Origin: Clostridia bacterium
Lineage (GTDB): Bacteria; Bacillota; Clostridia; Oscillospirales; Acutalibacteraceae
DNA length: 12,083 nucleotides
Reading direction: 5' to 3'
Assembly (NCBI GenBank): GCA_900757335.1
Contig: CAAENL010000118.1
Location: 1-12,083 of the forward strand
This document shows, piece by piece, positions 5,181 through 12,083 of this stretch (positions within the stretch are counted from its first letter, which is position 1; the number at the start of each line of letters is the position of its first letter). The position numbers and the translations under genes are program-made. The notes beneath the pieces are model-generated. The model saw nothing but the letters and a program-made list of their open reading frames with translations. It was not told the origin of the DNA and searched no databases.

Positions 5181-8100
5181 ATTACGGCTTTGGTAACTTT
5201 GGAACGTATTTGAACGTCGTCAATGGAAAGATATTCTCCGTCTTGCGAAGCTTTTTGAAGACTTTGAGCTGCCGACACTCCGACTCCTGCGAGCGAAGCA
5301 AACGGAAGTCTTATTTTTCCGTCTTCTACGACGTATCTGTAAGAATCTGATTTGTACAAATCAACAGGAAGCACTTCAATTCCTCGGGCGAGCATTTCAT
5401 TTATTATCTGAAATGTTGCATAAGCTGCATTTTCTTTTGCACTTGCTTCTCTTCCTTTTGAGGCTATTTCAGCCATTTTTCTTCTTACGGCGTCTCTGCC
5501 TTTCATTACCGTAAGGCCGTCAAAATCTTCTCCTCGAACCGTAAAATATGCGGCATAATATTCCGTAGGATAATAAACTTTGTACCAACCGAGTCTTAAA
5601 GTTGAAATCATATAAGCTGCCGCATGAGCTTTCGGGAACATATATTTTATTTTCATGCACGATTTTATATACCATTCGGGAACTCCGTGCGAACGCATTT
5701 CATCCAAATGTTCGGCGGTTAAAAGCTTCGTTGCTTTACCTTTTCTTACGATTTCCATAATTTTAAATGCTGTTTTTGGTTCTATTCCCTTGTGCATGAG
5801 ATAAACCATAATGTTATCACGCGTACCGATAACTTCGGAGATTGTGCAAATACCTCTTTGTATTAGTTCATGAGCATTTCCGTGCCAAACGTCCGTACCG
5901 TGAGAAAGACCCGAAACTTGAAGTAAATCCGCAAAAGTTTTCGGTTTACATTCTATAAGCATTTGACGCACAAACGATGTGCCTACTTCAGGCATTGAAA
6001 ACGTTCCAGTTTGAGAATCTATATCTTGAGGAGTTACTCCCAAAGCTTTGGTTGACGTAAAAAGCGACATAACTTTAGGGTCGCTCATGGAAACATCTGT
6101 GACTTTAACTCCAGTGTAGTCCTCCAAATATTTGTATATTGACGGAACATCGTGTCCGAGCTCGTCAAGTTTACAAATAGTATCGTGTATTGCATGGAAG
6201 TCGAAATGAGTTGTAATATTGTCGGAATTTTGGTCATTTGCAGGATGCTGAACCGGGCAAAAATCGTATATTTCTTTTCCTTGAGGCACAACAACCATTC
6301 CGCCCGGGTGCTGACCCGTAGTGCGTTTAACTCCAGTGCATCCTTCGGCGAGGCGTATAGTTTCGGCTTTGCCGAGAGAAAAACCTCTTTCTTCAGCGTA
6401 TTTTTTTGTAAATCCGATACCTGTTTTTGTTGCTATGGTGCCGATCGTTCCGGCTTTGAAAACGTTGTCTTTTCCGAAAAGTGTTTCTGTGTATCTGTGT
6501 GCGTCGTTTTGATATTCTCCCGAGAAGTTAAGATCTATATCTGGTGTTTTGTCGCCGTCGAAACCAAGGAATGTTTCAAAAGGTATATCATGACCGTCTT
6601 GTTTTAAGTTTTCGCCGCATTTTGGGCATTTTTTATGAGGTAAATCAAATCCTGAACCGTAGCTTCCGTCGGTTATGAATTCACTGTATTTGCATTTTGG
6701 GCAAAGATAGTGCGGAACCAAAGGATTTACTTCCGAAATTCCTGACATAGTCGCGACGAACGAAGAGCCTACGGAACCTCTCGAACCTACGAGATAACCA
6801 TGTTTTTCTGAATCTGCGACTAATTTTTGAGCTACCATATAAAGTACCGAAAATCCGTGTTTGGTTATGGAACCAAGTTCTTTTTCGAGTCTTTTTTTAA
6901 CTATTTCGGGCAAAGGATCGCCGTATGTTTTTTTTGCTCGCTCCCACGTGATTTCCACGAGTTCTTTTTCGGCTCCGGGTATAAACGGAGGGAAGACTCC
7001 CGGTGGTATCGGCGAAATAAAGTCTACGGAGTCAGCTATTTTATTTGTATTTTCCACGACAACTTCATAAGCTTTTTCTTTTCCGAGATATGAAAATTCT
7101 TCAAGCATTTCAGCCGTTGTATGGAAGTAAAGCGGAGCTTGATTGTCCGCATCGGCGTAACCTTGACCTGCCATGAGTATCTTTCTGTACTCGGAATCCT
7201 GCGGATCGAGGAAATGTACGTCTCCTGTAGCTACGACGGGAATGTTGAGCGTTTCTCCTATTTTTAATATTGTTCGATTAAAATCTTGAAGCTGTGTAAC
7301 GGTTTTTGCGATTCCTTCTCTTAGCATAAAAGAATTGTTTCCGATAGGCTGAATTTCAAGATAATCGTAAATTTTAGCAATTTCCAAAAGATCTGCCCAA
7401 GGTCTGCCGCCCGTTACTGCTCTGAAAAGTTCCCCTGCTTCGCACGCACTTCCTATAATCAGTCCTTCGCGGTATTTTTGAAGCATGCTTTTTGGAATAC
7501 GCGGTTTTTTGTAAAAATAATCAAGGTGAGCCATGGAAATCAAACGATAAAGGTTTTTAAGACCGATTTGATTTTTTACAAGTATAGTCATATGGTGAGA
7601 AACTGCTTTTTTAGGGTCGTTTCCCGAAAGAGAAGTATTTATTTTTTGAAGAGAAGAAATATTTTTTGTCTTTTCCGACATATTTAAAAGCTCTATAAAG
7701 ATGTAAGCCAAAGCTCTTGCGTCGTCGCACGCTCTGTGGTGATTAAAACTTGGAATTTTCAAATATTTTGCCACGGTATCGAGTTTGTGATTTTTAATGC
7801 TCATTATAAGTGCACGGCTCATTGGAACGGTATCGGCATACGTGAAATTAAATTCAATGTTTTCGCGTTTTGCGGTTGCTTTTACGAATGATACGTCAAA
7901 ATTTGCGTTATGAGCTACAAGCACAGGATAATCTCCGCAAAAATCAATAAATTTTTGCAAAGCTTCTTTCTGACTTGGAGCGTTTTCCAGCATTTTATCG
8001 GTAATTCCTGTAAGTTCGGTTGTTTTTTCTTCGAGTGACATTCTGGGATCTGCAAATGTTCCGAATTCTTCTACAATTTGGCGGTTCTTTACTCGAATTG

Positions 8101-9427
8101 CTCCGATTTCTATTATTTTATCTGAATTTGCATTAAGACCTGTGGTTTCAAGGTCAAAACAGATATATTCTTCATCGAAGCTCCGTTCTGTATCGCCCGT
8201 TACAATCGGTAGCATATCATTTACGAAATAAGCTTCAACGCCGTATATGATTTTCATATTTCCGCCGTTTTTGTTTATGGAATTTACAGTGTTCATTGCT
8301 TCGGGATAAGCCTGAGCAACACCGTGGTCAGTTATTGCAACGGCACTGTGACCCCAATCGTTAGCTCTGTTGATAAGTTCTGCGGCGGGATTTATTCCGT
8401 CCATTGCGGACATATTTGTATGAAGATGGAGCTCCACGCGTTTTTTTGGAGCATTATCCGAAATTTTTGTTGTCTGTATTAAGTTTATTGATTTGGGACG
8501 CATTACGATTTCTTTTTCGAATTTGTCTTCGGAAAGTTCACCGTAAACCAATATTGCAGTGCCTTTTTTAAGTTTTTCGAGATATGAACTTTGTTTTTTG
8601 TTTTCTATTATTTTAAGAATTAAAGATCCGGTGTAATCGGTTATGTAAACGCTGAAAATAATTTTACTGCCGTCGCGTGTTTCGTGAGAATCCGTAAAAA
8701 ATATTTTGCCCCACACGACCGCATTTGGCATTTGAGGATCGATTTCACGAATAGATATGGGTTCTTTTTTTATTGCATTTCCGTAAAGAAGCTTTGCGGA
8801 AGAGATGACAGGTTGAGGATAAAGTGTTTCTTTTGTTCTTATTTCTATTTCAGGGATTTGAAAATCAGCTTCTTTTTCTTCTTCTTTTTTATCAACAGCA
8901 GGTTCGGAAACTATAATGTTATTCACATAATCGTTTTGAGGTTTTGGAATTTCTTTTACGTGAGTTTCTTTGAAAATTACCTGTACGGACTTATTTAATT
9001 TTTGGGATATCAACATTGAAAGCTCTTTACCTATATTTTTTTGAGTTAATAGATCTTTTCCGCCGTGAAAGAGATTTATTTCAACAATATTTTCAAAAAT
9101 GTTGAAAGAAGCGTTACTTAAAATTTTGGAGATTGATCGTGATTTTTCCGAAACTTCTTTTAAGGCTTGAGAAATAGCTTTTTCGCTATTTTCGAGGGGT
9201 TCTTCTTGATTTTCCGAAACGTTTATTTTTACGTTTGAAAGTTTAAGGTTACAGTCAAGTAATAAGGCTTCACAGAAAGATATGTCATCCTGCGAAACCG
9301 AATTTTTCGATATCAAATTAATAACGATACTTCGTGATTTTTTATCTATGTCCAAAGAATCTATAAAAGCGTCTGAAATAGACTTTTTTGCGGAATTTAT
9401 TTTAAAAATATCTTTGAATTTTTTCAA
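5114..9427 (-). CDS. polC: DNA polymerase III PolC-type alpha subunit with built-in proofreading exonuclease
   Basis: This is the main replicative DNA polymerase of low-GC Gram-positives, acting with the beta clamp at the fork. The 1437 residues equal the Bacillus enzyme. Domains in order: N-terminal region (1-200), OB fold (about 235-315), PHP part 1 (HLHT 334-337, DHG 367-369), an inserted DEDDh exonuclease (Asp425 and Glu427 in DLETTG, Asp511 in HNANFD, His564/Asp569 in HRACDD), PHP part 2 (GDVHF about 735), a zinc site (CPKC 909-912 and 934-937) and the palm with catalytic Asp963/Asp965 in PDIDLNFSG. The fingers and helix-hairpin-helix regions follow. The C-terminus QMSFF (1433-1437) is a clamp-binding motif. 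The start is TTG at 9427, with AAGGAG 10 bases upstream; no ATG fits. The 3' end belongs to a tandem repeat array. The usual downstream neighbours rimP and nusA are absent. Confidence 0.98.
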   Translation of the reverse strand: MKKFKDIFKINSAKKSISDAFIDSLDIDKKSRSIVINLISKNSVSQDDISFCEALLLDCNLKLSNVKINVSENQEEPLENSEKAISQALKEVSEKSRSISKILSNASFNIFENIVEINLFHGGKDLLTQKNIGKELSMLISQKLNKSVQVIFKETHVKEIPKPQNDYVNNIIVSEPAVDKKEEEKEADFQIPEIEIRTKETLYPQPVISSAKLLYGNAIKKEPISIREIDPQMPNAVVWGKIFFTDSHETRDGSKIIFSVYITDYTGSLILKIIENKKQSSYLEKLKKGTAILVYGELSEDKFEKEIVMRPKSINLIQTTKISDNAPKKRVELHLHTNMSAMDGINPAAELINRANDWGHSAVAITDHGVAQAYPEAMNTVNSINKNGGNMKIIYGVEAYFVNDMLPIVTGDTERSFDEEYICFDLETTGLNANSDKIIEIGAIRVKNRQIVEEFGTFADPRMSLEEKTTELTGITDKMLENAPSQKEALQKFIDFCGDYPVLVAHNANFDVSFVKATAKRENIEFNFTYADTVPMSRALIMSIKNHKLDTVAKYLKIPSFNHHRACDDARALAYIFIELLNMSEKTKNISSLQKINTSLSGNDPKKAVSHHMTILVKNQIGLKNLYRLISMAHLDYFYKKPRIPKSMLQKYREGLIIGSACEAGELFRAVTGGRPWADLLEIAKIYDYLEIQPIGNNSFMLREGIAKTVTQLQDFNRTILKIGETLNIPVVATGDVHFLDPQDSEYRKILMAGQGYADADNQAPLYFHTTAEMLEEFSYLGKEKAYEVVVENTNKIADSVDFISPIPPGVFPPFIPGAEKELVEITWERAKKTYGDPLPEIVKKRLEKELGSITKHGFSVLYMVAQKLVADSEKHGYLVGSRGSVGSSFVATMSGISEVNPLVPHYLCPKCKYSEFITDGSYGSGFDLPHKKCPKCGENLKQDGHDIPFETFLGFDGDKTPDIDLNFSGEYQNDAHRYTETLFGKDNVFKAGTIGTIATKTGIGFTKKYAEERGFSLGKAETIRLAEGCTGVKRTTGQHPGGMVVVPQGKEIYDFCPVQHPANDQNSDNITTHFDFHAIHDTICKLDELGHDVPSIYKYLEDYTGVKVTDVSMSDPKVMSLFTSTKALGVTPQDIDSQTGTFSMPEVGTSFVRQMLIECKPKTFADLLQVSGLSHGTDVWHGNAHELIQRGICTISEVIGTRDNIMVYLMHKGIEPKTAFKIMEIVRKGKATKLLTAEHLDEMRSHGVPEWYIKSCMKIKYMFPKAHAAAYMISTLRLGWYKVYYPTEYYAAYFTVRGEDFDGLTVMKGRDAVRRKMAEIASKGREASAKENAAYATFQIINEMLARGIEVLPVDLYKSDSYRYVVEDGKIRLPFASLAGVGVSAAQSLQKASQDGEYLSIDDVQIRSKVTKAVIETLEDAGILKNLPQSNQMSFF

Positions 9428-9437
9428 ATGTGAATGG

Positions 9438-9443
9438 CTCCTT
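9438..9443 (-). promoter_or_regulatory. Ribosome binding site deciding a TTG start for polC
   Basis: AAGGAG on the - strand lies 10 bases before TTG at 9427. No ATG or GTG in frame lies between or just upstream, and the codons after TTG (AAA AAA TTC AAA) give a normal PolC N-terminus. A TATACT at 9478-9483 on the same strand could be a -10, but no matching -35 is visible. Whether polC has its own promoter or is read from rseP-ispG is open. Confidence 0.6.
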
Positions 9444-9503
9444 GGTGCTTAATTTTTTTATGTTTTGAATTTTAAATAGTATAATTTTTCATTTTTTTGC
9501 ATC

Positions 9504-9619
9504 ACGAAAATTTAAATATTTGAATTATTTTTGTACGTCATGTTGCTTATTTCATTTGACAATTTTTTCAGCTTTACTGAGTCCGTTAATGATAAATCCT
9601 AGGATTTTTGCGTTACTGA
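9504..9619 (-). repeat. Decayed partial copy of the ispG 3' end (copy I)
   Basis: ACGAAAATTTAAATATTTG at 9504 matches 9923, the DNA spanning the ispG stop codon. The match continues through the last ispG codons (TGTACGTCATGTTGCTTATTTC against TGCATGTCATATTGTTTATTTC). It then jumps to CAGCTTTACTGAGTCCGTTAA, a diverged version of a segment about 100 bases further into ispG, so an internal deletion is implied. It shares GCTTTACTGAGTC with copy III but not with ispG itself. Confidence 0.65.
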
Positions 9620-9642
9620 CACTTAGATATTAGTGTTATCTT

Positions 9643-9771
9643 TTGCATGTCATATTGTTTATTTCGTTTACAAGATTTTCTTCTTCAACCTTTTTAAAAA
9701 CTTTACCCTTTTTAAAAATAACGCCATATCCATCGCCGCCTGCAATGCCGATGTCAGCTTTTTTTGCTTCA
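9643..9771 (-). repeat. Near-identical partial copy of the ispG 3' coding end (copy II)
   Basis: This stretch matches native ispG DNA at 9950-10090 with about four substitutions and one 12-base gap by hand count. It covers the final residues of IspG before its stop, back to the GIAGGDGYGVIF segment. It has no start codon or complete frame, so it is a non-coding fragment. The gap is exactly the second LVNE repeat of the native gene. Confidence 0.85.
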
Positions 9772-9829
9772 GCATGTTTGCTAATGACTCAATCCAAAAT
9801 TCTTTATATCATAAGAGTCTTAAAATATT

Positions 9830-9900
9830 TAAAATAACACCGTATCCATCGCCGCCTGCGATACAGGTTTCAGTTTTTGCTTTACTGAGTCGGTTAACGA
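9830..9900 (-). repeat. Diverged partial copy of ispG coding DNA (copy III)
   Basis: AAAATAACACCGTATCCATC and the bases after it, to GCCTGC, match native ispG at about 10034-10063. The sequence then drifts (GATACAGGTTTCAG against AATGCCGATGTCAG) and ends with GAGTCGGTTAAC, matching GGGTCCGTTAAC of ispG near 10093-10104. It lies between copy II and the true ispG 3' end. Confidence 0.7.
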
Positions 9901-9930
9901 TACATCTTAAGACTTTTGTGCCACGAAAAT

Positions 9931-11001
9931 TTAAATATTTGAATTATTTTTGCATGTCATATTGTTTATTTCGTTTACAAGTTCGTTTACAAGATTTTCT
10001 TCTTCAACCTTTTTAAAAACTTTACCCTTTTTAAAAATAACACCGTATCCATCGCCGCCTGCAATGCCGATGTCAGCTTCTTTGGCTTCTCCGGGTCCGT
10101 TAACTACGCAGCCCATTACAGCGACTTTCAGATTACTTTTATTATTTTCGAGTAAATTTTCAATTTCTTTGGCAATTTTTATAATGTCGATTCTCGTTCT
10201 TCCGCAGGTTGGACATGAAATAAAAGTTATACCGCATTTACGAAGTTCAAGGGCTTTAAGTATATTAAATCCTGCTTTAACTTCTTCGACAGGGTCATCG
10301 GTAAGGGTTACCCTTATGGTATCGCCGATCCCGTCAAGTAGTAAAGAACCGATTCCAATTGCTGATTTTATGGTACCCATTGTTTTGGTACCCGCTTCGG
10401 TGACACCAAGGTGGAGAGGATATTGACATTTTCTTGCAATCATTCGGTAGCTTTCCGCCATACGTCTGACAGAAGAAGATTTAATTGAAATAACTATGTT
10501 ATTAAAATCAAACTTTTCCAACAATTGTGCGTTGTAAAGTGCACTTTCGCACATGGCTTCTGGAGTCGGACTCGAGTATTTTTCAAGTATTTTTCTCTCG
10601 ATAGACCCCGAATTAACGCCTATTCTTATCGGAATATTTTTATTTTTGCAGGCTATTGCGACAGCTTTTATTTTGTCTTCGTTTCCGATATTACCGGGAT
10701 TAATTCTTATTTTGTCAATGCCTGCCGCGACTGACTCAAGAGCGAGCTTGTAATCAAAATGAATATCCGCAACAAGTGGGATGTCAACAGCGTTTTTTAT
10801 TGCGTCTATAAGTTTGATTGAATCCTTATCAGGAATTGCAATTCTTAAAATTTCACAACCTGCCTGTTTTAGTTTTATAGCTTGTTTTACGCTGTTTTCA
10901 ATGTCATATGAAGGAATGCTCAGCATTGACTGAACCAAAATCGGGTTGTTACCGCCTATTTTAAGGTTTCCTATTTTAACTTCATTTGAGTGTCTTCTCA
11001 T
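9931..11001 (-). CDS. ispG: 4-hydroxy-3-methylbut-2-en-1-yl diphosphate synthase (GcpE)
   Basis: IspG is the iron-sulfur enzyme of the penultimate MEP-pathway step, reducing the cyclic diphosphate MEcPP to HMBPP for isoprenoid synthesis. The 356 residues are normal for bacteria with the two-domain form. The TIM-barrel part shows IPLVADIHFDYKLAL, DKIRINPGNIG and LHLGVTEAGT. The C-terminal cluster domain has Cys263 and Cys266 (SCPTCGR), Cys298 (MGCVVNGPGEA) and Glu305, the expected ligands of the [4Fe-4S] cluster. The ATG at 11001 follows AAGGAA at about 11011-11016. Near the N-terminus the usual QSMTNTDT is QSMLSIPS. The last 20 residues contain a duplicated LVNE and an unusual Asn-rich end. 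rseP lies 72 bases upstream in the same direction. Downstream, 500 bases are filled with copies of its own 3' end. Confidence 0.96.
   Translation of the reverse strand: MRRHSNEVKIGNLKIGGNNPILVQSMLSIPSYDIENSVKQAIKLKQAGCEILRIAIPDKDSIKLIDAIKNAVDIPLVADIHFDYKLALESVAAGIDKIRINPGNIGNEDKIKAVAIACKNKNIPIRIGVNSGSIERKILEKYSSPTPEAMCESALYNAQLLEKFDFNNIVISIKSSSVRRMAESYRMIARKCQYPLHLGVTEAGTKTMGTIKSAIGIGSLLLDGIGDTIRVTLTDDPVEEVKAGFNILKALELRKCGITFISCPTCGRTRIDIIKIAKEIENLLENNKSNLKVAVMGCVVNGPGEAKEADIGIAGGDGYGVIFKKGKVFKKVEEENLVNELVNEINNMTCKNNSNI
9970..9993 (-). repeat. 12-bp in-frame tandem duplication in ispG
   Basis: TTCGTTTACAAG occurs twice in direct succession (9970-9981 and 9982-9993), encoding LVNE-LVNE near the IspG C-terminus. 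The nearby copy II has a single unit. Confidence 0.9.
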
Positions 11002-11073
11002 AATATTTTTCCTTGTTTTATTTTCAAGCTTTGTGTTTGATAAGTTTTAAAAGAGTTGAATTTTATCGCAATC

Positions 11074-12083
11074 TTAAATTTTCCCGAGCAATCGAAGTAT
11101 ATCGCTGTAAGAGATATAAATCATAAGGGCAATGAAAAGGAAAAATCCGAGTGCATGAATCCAACCTTCATATTTGGGATTTACTTTTTTTCTTGTTATC
11201 ATTTCAAACAGTAAGAAAATCAAACGTCCACCGTCCAAAGCGGGGAGAGGGAGAAGATTTATAATTCCGAGGTTAATAGTTATCATAGCCATTATTGATA
11301 CAATGTTGTTTACCGCATCCCATATGCTTGTCTGAAGACCTGTCGAAGCTGCTTCGCCAATAACCGAAGCGATTCCTATAGGTCCTGTCATGTTTGAAAC
11401 CGCAAACTTACCTGTTATGATTCCTATCAAACTTGCCCAGACTATTTTAACTGTTGAAAGAGTATCAAGCCACGTTTGACGTACAAGAGTTAAGAAATTT
11501 TTATCCAAAGTTGTAAGTTTAAAATCGGGTTTATTTACAGCTTTGCCGCTGTTTGTTGTAACTTTTTCAAAGTGAACGTCTTTAATTTCGGTTACTTCGC
11601 CGCCGCGTTTTACTTGGATGTTAAAATTATTTTTTTCATCGGAAGACAAATCAAAATATAAATCTTTGTAAGTAAATACAGGAGAACCGTTAACTTTTAA
11701 AATTTCGTCTCCTTCCTTAAGTCCGCACGAGGATGATACTGCGTTTTCAGCAAAGCAGTCCACGGTTGTGGTTATAAATTTCGGGCTTTGAACAAGAAGA
11801 GACATAGTCATCAAAAATCCCAAAACAAGATTCATGATTGCCCCGAAAGATATTATAATGAATCTTTGCCAGGATTTTTTTTGACCGAACGAACGAGGAT
11901 TATTGCTGTCGGTATCTTCGCCTTCCATTTCGCAAAAACCGCCTATCGGAAAAATCCTCAAAGAAAACAAAGTTTCGCCTTTTTGAATTTTAAATATTTT
12001 CGGACCCATTCCAATGGCGAACTCATTTACTTTTACTCCAAATTTTTTTGCCCAGAAAAAATGTCCGAACTCATGAGCCAATA
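11074..12083 (-). CDS. rseP: RseP/RasP-type site-2 zinc metalloprotease (N-terminus outside window)
   Basis: This intramembrane protease cleaves transmembrane segments, for example of anti-sigma factors and leftover signal peptides. About 335 residues are visible and the frame is open to the right edge; roughly 15 residues should be missing. The first visible codons read LAHEFGHFFWAKKFGV, with the zinc-binding HEFGH in the first membrane helix. The third zinc ligand is Asp283 (fragment numbering) in NLLPLPALDGG. Between them lie a membrane helix (about 75-97), a PDZ domain (LKEGDEILKVNGSPV, about 120-165) and MTGPIGIA at 231-238. The C-terminal helix is at 309-325. The TTG at 12081 is an internal Leu, not a start. 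ispG follows at 72 bases without a terminator. Confidence 0.95.
   Translation of the reverse strand, partial: LAHEFGHFFWAKKFGVKVNEFAIGMGPKIFKIQKGETLFSLRIFPIGGFCEMEGEDTDSNNPRSFGQKKSWQRFIIISFGAIMNLVLGFLMTMSLLVQSPKFITTTVDCFAENAVSSSCGLKEGDEILKVNGSPVFTYKDLYFDLSSDEKNNFNIQVKRGGEVTEIKDVHFEKVTTNSGKAVNKPDFKLTTLDKNFLTLVRQTWLDTLSTVKIVWASLIGIITGKFAVSNMTGPIGIASVIGEAASTGLQTSIWDAVNNIVSIMAMITINLGIINLLPLPALDGGRLIFLLFEMITRKKVNPKYEGWIHALGFFLFIALMIYISYSDILRLLGKI

Noticed and set aside
6152..6607. Open frame of 151 codons on the + strand
   Set aside because: It lies wholly inside polC on the opposite strand, encodes Cys/Phe/Ser-rich sequence without motifs, and has no ribosome binding site. Other + strand frames inside polC were left out for the same reason.
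9633..10016. Open frame of 127 codons on the + strand
   Set aside because: It is the antisense reading of decayed and native ispG 3' DNA, and its internal repeats only reflect the duplicated DNA.

Overview
The window looks like a chromosome segment of a low-GC Firmicute, most likely a member of the Clostridia. The evidence is a Gram-positive-type PolC replicase (1437 aa with the exonuclease inside the PHP domain), the gene order rseP-ispG-polC, a tpiA-gpmI glycolytic pair, AGGAG-type ribosome binding sites and AT-rich spacers. All eight reading frames that can be followed to their end stop with TAA. Much of the spacer DNA is recognisably decayed gene sequence, and the one insertion sequence carries a nonsense codon. 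This suggests a genome under relaxed selection, perhaps host-restricted, but that is inference.

Layout. 1-336 (+) is the C-terminal end of a repetitive, Ser/Asp/Glu-rich protein of unknown function that runs in from the left edge. 337-1130 is a decayed continuation of that coding region, including a 227-bp tandem duplication, and it ends at a hairpin terminator. 1212-3500 (+) holds tpiA and gpmI, two glycolytic enzymes probably co-transcribed, closed by a terminator at 3569-3613. About 3614-4301 is an IS200/IS605-type element whose only gene, the tnpA transposase, is cut by an in-frame TGA before the catalytic tyrosine. 4309-4725 (-) encodes a small exported protein of unknown function with a Gly-rich hydrophobic C-terminus. 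4723-5180 is an array of three diverged units of about 155 bp, and the last unit is the 3' end of polC itself. 5114-9427 (-) is polC. 9440-9930 is filled with partial, decaying copies of the 3' end of ispG. 9931-11001 (-) is ispG, and 11074-12083 (-) is rseP, which runs off the right edge.

How the genes relate. rseP (intramembrane protease), ispG (isoprenoid precursor synthesis) and polC (replication) lie in the same direction in an order common in Clostridia. The other members of that cluster (dxr, cdsA, uppS, frr) would be expected beyond the right edge. tpiA and gpmI supply two steps of lower glycolysis.

The most unusual feature is a pattern rather than a gene. At three independent places (the left-edge protein, polC and ispG) the 3' terminal part of a gene has been duplicated downstream of itself and the copies are decaying. 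One polC-derived unit appears to supply the promoter of the small secreted protein gene. No complete novel defence or mobile system is visible.
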